Assembly (NCBI GenBank): GCA_965215355.1 | Contig: CBDCDJ010000007.1 | Location: 2,976,001-3,040,000 of the forward strand | DNA length: 64,000 bases | Reading direction: 5' to 3' | Origin: CBDCDJ01 sp965215355 | GTDB lineage: Bacteria > Deinococcota > Deinococci > Deinococcales > Trueperaceae | Shown: piece by piece, positions 8,461 to 16,369 of the stretch | Numbering within the stretch: the stretch's first letter is position 1 | Layout of the letters: each line of letters opens with the position of its first letter | The notes under the pieces: model-generated | Seen by the model: only the letters and a program-made list of their open reading frames with translations | What the model was told of the DNA's origin: nothing | Database searches by the model: none | Position numbers and translations under genes: made by a program

Positions 8461-9618
8461 GTGGTCTGGCCGCTCGCGCTCAGGTCGCTGCGCTTGCGCC
8501 CGCTGCGCACCTTTTTGACCGCACTCGGCATCGCCGTCGCGGTCGGCTCGATGGTGATTTTTCTGTCGCTCGGCGAGGGCTTGCGGCAGGCCTTCACGCA
8601 GCAAATCGGCAGCATCGGGCCGGATTTGCAGGTCAGTTACGGCCCCTTCGACACGACGAGTTCGCTGACTTCGGTGCCCGAACTGCCCCTCTCTTACGTG
8701 GACGAACTCTACGATAAGGCCGACGAGTACGGCATCGTCAAGGTCGTCCCGCTGCTGTTTTACGTGCGGGCCGGTTTCAGCGCGAGCGGGTCGTTCGTGT
8801 TCGAGGGTCTGCCGCCGGGTGAAAACGTCGGCGACATCTACTACGACTACAAGATTTTGGCGGGCCGCGGCCTGGGCGCGGGCGACGAGACGGCGGGCGT
8901 CGCCGTCGTCGGCAAACAGGTTGCCGCGCGCAGCAACCTAGAAGTGGGTGAGACGCTGCGGCTCAACCCGCGCCACGGTTTCGAAATCGTCGGCGTCGCC
9001 GAGTCCGACGGCGGGCTCGTCGACAACGCGATTCTGGTGCCGCTGAAGGCCCTGCAAGCGGCCATCGACATCAGCGACCGGGTGACGTTTTTGGCCCTCG
9101 ACCTCACCGAGCCGGGGGCGGCGGCGGCGACGGCTGAGCGCCTTAGCCGAGACTTCCCCGACCTGGGCTTTCAAACCCGCGGCGACGTGCTGGGCGTGCT
9201 CGAGCAGGGCGTGCGCATCACCGACGTGGTGCGCTTAGGCATCAGCGCGATTGCCTTGATAGTCGGCGCGATTGCCGTCGCCAACACGATGCTCATGAGC
9301 GTGTTCGAGCGCACGCGCGAGTTCGGCGTGGTGCGCGCTCTGGGGGCGAAGCCGGGTTTCTTGTTCCGGCTCGTCCTCACCGAGGCCGTGGTGCTGAGCC
9401 TGTTGGGCGCGCTCGCCGGGGTGGCGTTGGGGCGGCTCGGCATGGTCGTGGTCAACGACATTGCGCAAGGGCTTATCGGGATTTCCGTCGCCGCCCTGAC
9501 CCCGCGCCTGGTCCTGTTCTCGGTCGTGGTGGCGTTCGCGATGGGGTTGCTGTCCGGGCTGCTGCCCGCTTTTCGGGCGGCGCGCATCCCGGTGGCCGTG
9601 GCGATGGCTCGAGAATAA
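8461..9618 (+). CDS. ABC transporter permease, MacB/FtsX type
   Basis: A permease of about 385 residues with a first membrane helix (FLTALGIAVAVGSMVIFLSLGE), a large MacB-type periplasmic domain and three C-terminal membrane helices (ISAIALIVGAIAVANTML onwards, including the FtsX signature ERTREFGVVRALGAKPGFL). The GTG start follows directly on a stop codon. The ATPase partner begins 24 nt downstream. Such pairs act in mechanotransmission, lipoprotein release or peptide/antibiotic export. The substrate is not evident. Confidence 0.85.
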   Translation: MVWPLALRSLRLRPLRTFLTALGIAVAVGSMVIFLSLGEGLRQAFTQQIGSIGPDLQVSYGPFDTTSSLTSVPELPLSYVDELYDKADEYGIVKVVPLLFYVRAGFSASGSFVFEGLPPGENVGDIYYDYKILAGRGLGAGDETAGVAVVGKQVAARSNLEVGETLRLNPRHGFEIVGVAESDGGLVDNAILVPLKALQAAIDISDRVTFLALDLTEPGAAAATAERLSRDFPDLGFQTRGDVLGVLEQGVRITDVVRLGISAIALIVGAIAVANTMLMSVFERTREFGVVRALGAKPGFLFRLVLTEAVVLSLLGALAGVALGRLGMVVVNDIAQGLIGISVAALTPRLVLFSVVVAFAMGLLSGLLPAFRAARIPVAVAMARE

Positions 9619-9642
9619 TGCCCTTGTCGACAGGCTCTTAGC

Positions 9643-10305
9643 GTGCTCCGCGCCGAAGCGTTGAGCAAGACCTACCTGTCCCCGGCGGGTAAGGTGACGG
9701 CGCTCGAGCGCTTTTCCCACGCGTTTGAAAAAGGCCGCGTCGTCGCCGTCACGGGGCCGTCGGGCTCGGGCAAGTCGACGCTGCTCAACCTGCTCGCCGG
9801 CTTGGACACCCCCAGCGGGGGCCGCGTGTGGCTGGGCGACGCCGACCTGAGCGCACTGCCCGAAAGCGCGCGGGCCGAACTGCGCCTGCGCCGCATCGGC
9901 TTCGTGTTTCAGTCGTTCAACCTCGTCACGGTGCTCACCGCGCAACAAAACGTCGCCTTTCCGCTGGGTCTGGCGGGGGTGGGCAAAAAAGAGAGGACCG
10001 CGCGGGCCGCCGAGCTGCTGACCCGGTTCGGGCTCGAGCGGCGCTTGACCCACCTGCCCTACAAGCTTTCCGGTGGCGAAAAACAGCGCGTCGCCCTGGC
10101 GCGGGCGCTCGCCAACAACCCGGACGTCGTTTTTGCCGACGAACCCACCGGCAACCTGGACTCCGCCAGCGGCGCGAGCGTGCTTACGGCGTTGCGTGCG
10201 GTTGCAGACGAGGGCCGCACCGTCGTCATCGTCACCCACGATGCGGCGGTGGCGGCAGCGGCAGACGAGGTCGTTCGGCTGCACGACGGTCGGCGCTCCG
10301 ACTAG
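9643..10305 (+). CDS. ABC transporter ATP-binding protein, LolD/MacB type
   Basis: A 220-residue ATPase with Walker A GPSGSGKST, the Q-loop FQSFNL, the signature LSGGEKQR, Walker B VVFADEP and the H-loop HD. It pairs with the FtsX-type permease just upstream and probably forms a two-gene operon. GTG start. Confidence 0.9.
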   Translation: MLRAEALSKTYLSPAGKVTALERFSHAFEKGRVVAVTGPSGSGKSTLLNLLAGLDTPSGGRVWLGDADLSALPESARAELRLRRIGFVFQSFNLVTVLTAQQNVAFPLGLAGVGKKERTARAAELLTRFGLERRLTHLPYKLSGGEKQRVALARALANNPDVVFADEPTGNLDSASGASVLTALRAVADEGRTVVIVTHDAAVAAAADEVVRLHDGRRSD

Positions 10306-10404
10306 ACCGCGTTACGGCGTTGACACTCGGCACACCTGGCGCTCCGAAGAATCGAACCTCCAGACTGCCCTTGCGGTTGCACGCAACTGCCGCGTAGCAG
10401 CGCG

Positions 10405-11273
10405 TTAGCCCAGCGCCAGAGCGACGACCCCCAAAACCATGAGCGAGGCGGCGGCCAGCCGCCTTGTTACGTCCCCCTCCTTGAGAAACTTCGCCCCCAG
10501 CGCCGCGCCAATCAGGATGCTCACTTCTCTGGCCGGGGCGATGTAGCTCACCGGCGAAAAGGTCAAAGCGGTCAGGATAAGGATGTAAGAGAGCGGGTTT
10601 AGTGCCGCGACGATGAGTGTTTCTCGGCGGTGCCGCCGCCAATGCAGCTTGACCGCGGGCCAGTTTCTGAACGCGACCGGGGCCAGCAGGGCGGCCCTGC
10701 CCAAACTCGAGGCCCAGTCGAGGATGAGCGGCGGGATGAGCAGCGCGCTCACAGCCTGCTTGTCCAGAGGGTATATGAGGCGATGAGCGTGCCCGTTACC
10801 AGCCCGAAGACGACGGCTTTTCTGCCTTGCGCGCTAAGCTCGCTGCTGAAAAGCTTCGTGCCCCCGGCCAACAAAAAGACGCTGACCACGACGAGTCCCG
10901 CACCGCAGAGCGCCAAGGGCGAAGGCCGCTCGGCAAAGATGAGGATGGCGAACACGGTCGAGAGCAGCGGCCCGGTGCCTCTGGCGAGGGGGTAGACGAG
11001 CGACAAATCACCGACCCTGTAACCCCGCTGGAGCACCAGAAAGTAGACCAGGTGCAAAACGGCGCTTCCTAAAATAAAGGTCAGGCCGACCGCGCCAATG
11101 GCCGGTTTTTGGACGAGCAGCGTGCCCAGCGCCAGCGGGGCGTAAAGGCAGGTGGACAGCGCACTGAACAGCCACACGAAGGGTGCGCCCCCGCCAACTT
11201 TCTTGGCGAAGAAGTTCCAGGTCGCGTGGATGAACGCGGCCGTCAAGACGAGACCCAAAGCGAACAGTGTCAT
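10405..11273 (-). pseudogene. EamA-family (DMT superfamily) exporter, split by a one-base frameshift
   Basis: Two frames together make one normal 10-helix EamA transporter. The first half (10749-11273, 174 aa) ends ...ASYTLWTSRL and the second (10405-10752, 115 aa) begins VSALLIPPLILDW, with a 4-nt overlap. Adding one G after TGG near 10764 restores YTLWDKQAVSALLIPP, which reads like an intact family member. The likeliest explanation is a single-base deletion (real or a sequencing error in a short G run). Two co-translated half-proteins are less likely. A riboswitch candidate lies upstream, so the cargo may be guanidine or a related compound. Confidence 0.75.
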
Positions 11274-11285
11274 AAAGGCTCCTTC

Positions 11286-11440
11286 TCACCCGGATACAAG
11301 GGTGACTAGAACCTCCAGGCTTTTGTCCCGTCAGGTGTAGATGGGTCTCATCTTGGTGCCGCTCGGTCGCAGTCCGTTCTCCTCTGGTTGGGGGGGGTAC
11401 GAGCGAGGAAAACCGCGGAACCCTAGGCACAACCGCGTGC
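11286..11440 (-). ncRNA. Candidate ykkC-family (guanidine-I type) riboswitch
   Basis: The minus-strand leader of the EamA gene contains three ykkC hallmarks in the right order: CTAGGGTTCCG (11416-11426), GACCGAG (11362-11368) and CGGG-ACAAAAGC-CTGG (around 11315-11330). After the aptamer, a CACCC/GGGTG hairpin sits just before the GAAGGAG ribosome binding site, suggesting control of translation start. Related ykkC subclasses sense ppGpp or PRPP. The guanidine class is favoured only because a DMT-type exporter follows. No covariance test was possible. Confidence 0.68.
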
Positions 11441-11579
11441 TGGGGTAAGTGTACCAGGTTGGGCGTGTGGGGAGCAGTACGGCTCAACAGCACAAGAAGC
11501 TATACCGATTTTTGTAAAGTCCTTCGGTTAATGACTCACGAAGCAGGCTGAACGACCCGTACAGGGCTGCCGCCCCGAG

Positions 11580-12176
11580 TCAACGCGTGGATTCGGCTCG
11601 AGACTCAAACGCGTGTGGTGTGTCCCGCCAGTGCCCGCGCGGCGCACCGAGCTTCGGCAACACGAAGCGGTCCAAGCCCCAGTAGCCCGCCACCCGCCAG
11701 GCCAGCACCAGCCAGGTCGCCAGCACGAACATCAGCGGGTTGGTCGAGACGGTGCCCGCAAACAAAAACGCCGCGTTCATAAAGCCGCCGAAGAAAGCCG
11801 ACACGCCGGTCAAAAGGCCCAGGATGAGGGCGACGCCGATGAGCACCTCCCCAAAAGCGACGAGGTGGCTCATCACCGCAGCGTTGGGCAAGAACACCCG
11901 CTCGATGAGGAACGCGTACCAGCCCTGCACGCTCGGGTGGTCGCCGGTGGTGAGTTCGAGCGCCCGGTTCAAAAAGCCTGCCACCGCGCCGCCCGCCTCG
12001 GGACCGACCCAGGCGGGGCTCGTGACCTTGCCCCAACCCGCGCTCAGCCACAGGTACCCTAAATAAAGACGTACCACGGTCCAGAACGGAACTGAAGCGC
12101 GACTGGCGAAGAGCAGCTTGCTGATTCTAGGTTCGGGGTAGGTGGCGACGTCGGTGGGTTTGGCAGTGTGGGTCAT
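11580..12176 (-). CDS. DoxX/DoxD-family membrane protein
   Basis: A 198-residue protein with four hydrophobic segments. It carries the DoxX-type opening FWTVVRLYLGYLWLSAGWGKV and later GEVLIGVALILGLLTGVSAFFG. Related proteins include the thiosulfate:quinone oxidoreductase large subunit and other quinone-linked membrane subunits. The ATG has GGAG about 9 nt upstream. Two weak copies of the local 17-bp palindrome lie 70-110 nt upstream, so it may belong to the proposed low-oxygen regulon. Exact function is unknown. Confidence 0.78.
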   Translation of the reverse strand: MTHTAKPTDVATYPEPRISKLLFASRASVPFWTVVRLYLGYLWLSAGWGKVTSPAWVGPEAGGAVAGFLNRALELTTGDHPSVQGWYAFLIERVFLPNAAVMSHLVAFGEVLIGVALILGLLTGVSAFFGGFMNAAFLFAGTVSTNPLMFVLATWLVLAWRVAGYWGLDRFVLPKLGAPRGHWRDTPHAFESRAESTR

Positions 12177-12245
12177 GGCTGAGTCTCCTCTCGCGGTTCG
12201 ACCGCTTGCACCTGGAGCTTAGCGGGTCGGTCGGTCCGCGGACAG

Positions 12246-12284
12246 CGGACAAACTTCCCACGCGTTTGTAAGGGTTTTGCGGAC
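12246..12284. promoter_or_regulatory. Two weak copies of the GTNGGA-N5-TCCNAC motif
   Basis: GCGGAC-AAACT-TCCCAC (12246-12262) and GTAAGG-GTTTT-GCGGAC (12268-12284) each keep one good half-site of the palindrome seen at stronger sites nearby. They lie between the DoxX gene and the ATP-grasp remnant. Confidence 0.35.
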
Positions 12285-12293
12285 AGGCGGTAG

Positions 12294-12953
12294 CTAGGGC
12301 GGCTCGGCGCGGCAGCGAACACGCGCGTCCAAAATCACGCACCCCTGCCCGGGCTCGAGCGCCTTGACGGGGTTGAAGTCGAGTTCGGTGATGTCGGGTA
12401 CGTCTTCGACCAGCCGCGACAAGCGCAGCAGCAAGTCTTCTACGGCGTCCAAGTCCGCCGGGGGCGAGCCGCGGTAGCCTGTCAGCAACCTGTGGCCTTT
12501 GATGCCGGCGATCATCGCTTTGGCGTCCAGGTCGGTAAGCGGGGTGACGCGAAACACGACGTCGCGCAACACCTCGACGTAGACGCCCCCCAAGCCGAAG
12601 GCGACGAGCGGCCCGAACAGCGGGTCCTGGGTCATGCCCACCATGAGTTCCACGCCGCCCTCAACCGTAGGTTGAAGGTAGTAACCGTCCAACTCCGAGA
12701 GCTTGCCGGCTTGCCGAAGGTGCGTCTTCAGAGTGTCGCAGGCGGCCCGAACCGCTTCAGCGCTGCTCAGGCCGAGTCGAACCCCGCCCCACTCCGACTT
12801 GTGAATCAGGGTTCTCGAGGCGAGTTTGAGGGCCACGGGGCCGGCAAAGTCTCGAGCGTACGCAACCGCTTCGGCGCTGTCGCGGGCGAGCTTGCCCTTT
12901 GCCACGGGCAAGCCGTAGGCGTCCAGGACGCTTTCGACCTCGTCTGAGCAAGC
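12294..12953 (-). pseudogene. ATP-grasp domain of an ADP-forming acyl-CoA synthetase, N-terminally truncated
   Basis: The frame encodes an ATP-grasp_5 domain like the beta part of ADP-forming acetyl-CoA synthetase: DEVESVLDAYGLPVAKGKLA, then PVALKLASRTLIHKSEWGGV, PTVEGGVELMVGMTQDPLFGPLV and ELDFNPV. It has no ATG or GTG before the conserved start of the domain; the frame simply runs up to a TAG at 12954, and only TTG or CTG codons are available. The usual CoA-binding alpha domains are missing. I read it as a remnant of a fused enzyme, though a TTG-started stand-alone subunit (about 205 aa) is possible. A palindromic regulatory site lies 50 nt upstream. Confidence 0.6.
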
Positions 12954-13001
12954 CTAAGCCAAACGCACCGAACCCTGAGCGACGAAAACCTGACAGCGGC
13001 T

Positions 13002-13018
13002 GTGGGACTTTCTCCGAC
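13002..13018. promoter_or_regulatory. Palindrome GTGGGA-CTTTC-TCCGAC (regulon site)
   Basis: A full match to GTNGGA-N5-TCCNAC. It lies 40 nt before the leader ORF of the phosphofructokinase operon and also faces the divergent ATP-grasp remnant. Confidence 0.6.
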
Positions 13019-13057
13019 AACGGCCCAGCCTTTCTTTGTCAAGATGAGAGAGGAGTT

Positions 13058-13138
13058 ATGACGACGCGACCTCATCCCCTGTTCCCGAGCGCAAAGTTGC
13101 CGAGCGCAAAGTTGCCGAGCGTAAAGCGTGCGGCGTAG
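13058..13138 (+). CDS. Possible 26-residue leader peptide before phosphofructokinase
   Basis: The ATG has the best ribosome binding site of the region (AGAGAGGAG, 4-5 nt spacing) and opens a 26-codon frame (MTTRPHPLF, then a five-residue repeat PSAKL-PSAKL-PSVKR, then AA). It ends 11 nt inside the phosphofructokinase gene in a different frame. It could be a coupling leader, or the real N-terminus of the kinase displaced by an indel. No homolog is known to me. Confidence 0.4.
   Translation: MTTRPHPLFPSAKLPSAKLPSVKRAA
13087..13127 (+). repeat. 15-bp tandem repeat, about 2.7 copies
   Basis: Unit GAGCGCAAAGTTGCC occurs twice exactly and a third time in part with changes. It lies inside the small leader frame and touches the phosphofructokinase start, so copy-number change would keep frame but alter spacing. 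Confidence 0.75.
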
Positions 13139-14492
13139 GTTGCCTGACGCGGCCGACTTCTCGGTCGAGACCTTGGGCGAGGCTCGGGTGCCCAGCCCGC
13201 TTCTAGGCAGGCACGAGCGATTTGTCGGGAACGAGGCTCGAGTCCTGCTGGGTTCGACCACGGCGGAGCTTGCGCCTTTTTTAGCGTCCGGCACCCTACC
13301 GCCCTCGTGCGAGCAGGCCGGGCCGCGCGAACGCCTCTTTTTCGACCCCGAGGGGTTGGCCTGCGGGCTTGTCACCTGCGGCGGGCTCTGTCCGGGCTTG
13401 AACGACGTGATTCGCTCCGTCGTGCTGACGCTCACCTACAGCTACGGTGTGAGGACGATTTACGGCTTTCGCTACGGCTACGCGGGCTTAGCGGGTTGGG
13501 GCGGGCTCGAGCCCCTCACCCTCACCCCCGCCCTGGTCGAGACCATCCACCAGCAAGGGGGGACGCTGCTGGGAACCTCGCGGGGGCCGCAAGCCCTGGA
13601 CGACATGGTGCGGACGCTGCGCCGCTACGACGTCGGCATCCTGTTCGCCATCGGCGGCGACGGCACGCTCCGCGGCGCGTCGGCGCTCGCCGCGGCTTTG
13701 CGCGACCACGGCCTCGCTATAGGTGTCGTCGGCATTCCCAAAACCATCGACAACGATGTTCGCTTCATCGAGCGCAGCTTCGGCTTCGCGACCGCCGTCG
13801 AGGAAGCGGAGCGCGCGCTGCAAGCCGCCCACGCCGAGGCGCGCGGCGCTTACAACGGGGTGGGCTTGGTCAAGCTCATGGGGCGGCGCAGCGGCTTTAT
13901 CACCGCCCACGCGACCCTCGCCAACAGCGACGTGAACTTCTGTTTGGTGCCGGAGCTGCCCTTCGCCCTGCACGGGCCGGGGGGGCTGCTGGAGGCACTC
14001 GAGGCGAGGCTGCAGCTGCGGCACCACGCCGTCATTGCCGTGGCCGAGGGGGCGGCCCAAGACCTGCTGGCGCAGGGGCGAACGGAGCGTGACGCTTCGG
14101 GTAACCTCAAACTCGGCGACGTAGGCCTGTACCTGCGTGACGCCGTCAAGGCTCATTTCGAAGCCGAAAACATCCCCCTCACCCTCAAATACATCGACCC
14201 CAGCTACCTCATTCGCAGCCGCAGCGCCAACGCCGTCGATTCGGAGTTTTGTCTGGCGCTGGGCCAGCACGCCGTCCACGCCGGCATGGCGGGGCGAACC
14301 GACGTGATGGTCGGTTTTTGGAACCGGTATTTCACGCACGTCCCCATTCGCTTGGCGACCCGAAGCCGCAAGCAAATCGACCCCGCGGGGGCCTTGTGGC
14401 AGCGGGTCGTCGGCACCACCGGACAAAGCAGCCTGACCGGACAAAGCAGCCCGGTGCTCACCGAGTCGGCACCGTCAAACCCAGAAAGGTAG
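13128..14492 (+). CDS. pfkA: 6-phosphofructokinase, group with G-K active site
   Basis: Phosphorylates fructose 6-phosphate, the committed step of glycolysis. The 454 residues are longer than E. coli PfkA and belong to the longer plant/trypanosome/PPi-related clade (DFSVETLGEARVPSPL N-terminus, GGLCPGLND at 85-93). The phospho-donor motif GGDGT (176-180) has Gly where PPi enzymes have Asp, while PKTIDND (204-210) has Lys. That combination is typical of the atypical ATP-dependent enzymes, so ATP is the predicted donor. The GTG start has no good ribosome binding site and may depend on the leader ORF. PEP carboxykinase follows after 5 nt. Confidence 0.85.
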   Translation: MRRRLPDAADFSVETLGEARVPSPLLGRHERFVGNEARVLLGSTTAELAPFLASGTLPPSCEQAGPRERLFFDPEGLACGLVTCGGLCPGLNDVIRSVVLTLTYSYGVRTIYGFRYGYAGLAGWGGLEPLTLTPALVETIHQQGGTLLGTSRGPQALDDMVRTLRRYDVGILFAIGGDGTLRGASALAAALRDHGLAIGVVGIPKTIDNDVRFIERSFGFATAVEEAERALQAAHAEARGAYNGVGLVKLMGRRSGFITAHATLANSDVNFCLVPELPFALHGPGGLLEALEARLQLRHHAVIAVAEGAAQDLLAQGRTERDASGNLKLGDVGLYLRDAVKAHFEAENIPLTLKYIDPSYLIRSRSANAVDSEFCLALGQHAVHAGMAGRTDVMVGFWNRYFTHVPIRLATRSRKQIDPAGALWQRVVGTTGQSSLTGQSSPVLTESAPSNPER

Positions 14493-14497
14493 TCTTC

Positions 14498-16111
14498 ATG
14501 AAACAGCTAGGCCACACTTGCAAGCCGGACACGCTCCGAGCCTTCGGGATTACCGAGGCCGACACGGTTTACTGGAACCTGACCACGCCCGAACTCTACA
14601 CCCAGGCCTTACGTCGTGAGGAGGGAAGCTTGGTGCATTTGGGGCCGCTGGCCGTCGACACGGGCAAGTACACCGGGCGCAGCCCCAACGACAAGTTCGT
14701 CGTGCGCGACGCAGAGACCGAGGCCAAGGTCGCTTGGGGGCCGGTCAACCAGCCGCTCGCCCCCGAGCACTTCGCCACCTTGAAAGAGGACGTGCTGGCC
14801 GCCACGGCGGGCAAAACCCTCTTCGTTCAAGACGTGTTCGTGGGGACGCACCCGAGCTACCGCGTGCCGGTGCGGGTCATCACCGAGTACGCCTGGCACA
14901 ACCTGTTTGTCCGCAATATGTTTGTCAGGCCCACCCGGCGGGCCCTGGAAAACCACACGCCCGTCTACACCGTTCTGGACCTGCCGAGTTTCAGGGCGGA
15001 GCCCGAGCGGCACGGCTCGAGGACCGACACCGTCATCGCCCTCAACCTGTCCGAAAAACTCGTGCTCATCGGCGCGACCGAGTACGCGGGCGAGATGAAA
15101 AAGTCGGCCTTTTCGATGATGAACTACGAGTTGCCCGCCAAAGGCGTGATGCCCATGCACTGCTCGGCCAACGTCGGGCCGGACAACGAGGTGGCGGTGT
15201 TTTTCGGGCTGTCGGGCACGGGCAAGACGACTCTTTCGGCCACCAGCGAGCGCACCCTCATCGGCGACGACGAGCACGGCTGGTCGGCTGAAGGCGTGTT
15301 CAACTTCGAGGGCGGCTGCTACGCCAAAATCGAACACTTGTCGGCTCAGGCCGAACCCGAAATTTACGCGACCACGAGACGTTTCGGGACGATTCTCGAG
15401 AACGTCGTCATCGACCCGGAAACCTACCACGTCAACTTGGACGACACTTCGAAAACCCAAAACACCCGCGCCGCCTACCCCGTCACCCACATCTCGAACG
15501 CCAGCGTGGTCGGCTACGCCGGCCACCCGACCAACCTCCTCTTTCTGACCGCCGACGCTTTCGGGGTGTTGCCGCCGATTGCCAAGCTGACCGAGGAACA
15601 GGCGATGTACTACTTTTTATCGGGTTACACCGCCAAACTCGCCGGCACCGAGCGCGGCGTCACCGAGCCGCAGGCGACCTTCTCGGCCTGTTTCGGCTCG
15701 CCCTTCATGCCGCTCGAGCCGAGCGTCTACGGTAAGTTGCTGGTCGAGAAAATCCGCGCGCACGACACCGACGTGTGGCTCGTCAACACGGGTTGGACGG
15801 GCGGTCCCTACGGCGTCGGGCAGCGGATGCCGATAGCCTACACGCGCGCCATCATCGACGCCGCCTTGGAACACCGCCTGGACGGAGTCGCCTACAGCGA
15901 CGACAACCTGTTCGGTTTGGCCGTGCCCCAGACCTGTCCCGGCGTCCCCGCCGAAGTTTTGAACCCGCGCGCGACCTGGCAGGATGCCTCGGCCTACGAC
16001 GCCCAAGCGAGCAAAGTGGCCGGGATGTTCGCCGCGAACTTCACAAAGTACGAAGCAACCGTCTCCGACGCCGTGAAGCGGGCCGGGCCGAGGCTCGAGG
16101 CCAGGGTGTAG
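14498..16111 (+). CDS. pckA: Phosphoenolpyruvate carboxykinase (ATP)
   Basis: Interconverts oxaloacetate plus ATP and PEP plus CO2 plus ADP. The 537-residue length is normal. Visible motifs are TGRSPNDKFVV, YELPAKGVMPMHCSAN, the kinase-1 P-loop GLSGTGKTTL (about residue 237) and kinase-2 LIGDDEHGW. The ATG is chosen for its ribosome binding site (AGAAAGG) and the usual N-terminus; an open frame upstream overlaps phosphofructokinase. It is in an operon with pfkA, an unusual pairing that fits a PEP-centred switch under low oxygen, where PEPCK may run toward oxaloacetate. Confidence 0.96.
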   Translation: MKQLGHTCKPDTLRAFGITEADTVYWNLTTPELYTQALRREEGSLVHLGPLAVDTGKYTGRSPNDKFVVRDAETEAKVAWGPVNQPLAPEHFATLKEDVLAATAGKTLFVQDVFVGTHPSYRVPVRVITEYAWHNLFVRNMFVRPTRRALENHTPVYTVLDLPSFRAEPERHGSRTDTVIALNLSEKLVLIGATEYAGEMKKSAFSMMNYELPAKGVMPMHCSANVGPDNEVAVFFGLSGTGKTTLSATSERTLIGDDEHGWSAEGVFNFEGGCYAKIEHLSAQAEPEIYATTRRFGTILENVVIDPETYHVNLDDTSKTQNTRAAYPVTHISNASVVGYAGHPTNLLFLTADAFGVLPPIAKLTEEQAMYYFLSGYTAKLAGTERGVTEPQATFSACFGSPFMPLEPSVYGKLLVEKIRAHDTDVWLVNTGWTGGPYGVGQRMPIAYTRAIIDAALEHRLDGVAYSDDNLFGLAVPQTCPGVPAEVLNPRATWQDASAYDAQASKVAGMFAANFTKYEATVSDAVKRAGPRLEARV

Positions 16112-16369
16112 GCGAAGCAACCCAGCAGGGGCGGGTTTAAGACCTGCCCCTCGTTCTTTGAAAGACGCGATGCTCGACCTGCCCGTCGCCAACCCCTCGC
16201 TGTTCATCGGCGCCTTGCCGTTCGTGGGGCTCGGCTTCGCGGGTGGGCTTCGGCAACGACCCCAACATCGGCCACGCGACCGTCCCCTGGCGACGGCCAC
16301 AAAAATTTTGCTGGCGCAGCTGTTGCTGACGCTACTCCCTTAGCTTTAGGGCTACAGACAGGAGAAAGA

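Noticed and set aside
10336..10420. tRNA-like sequence on the minus strand (TTCGATT loop with nearly paired acceptor ends)
   Set aside because: The T-loop and acceptor spacing fit, but there is a T-stem mismatch, an acceptor mismatch and no acceptable anticodon or D arm. It could be a decayed tRNA, but I cannot support it.
16158..16343. Small frame between pckA and the SDR gene
   Set aside because: It starts out hydrophobic (NPSLFIGALPFVGLGFAGG, faintly like a membrane pyrophosphatase end) but turns into random-looking sequence; no ribosome binding site. At most a gene relic.
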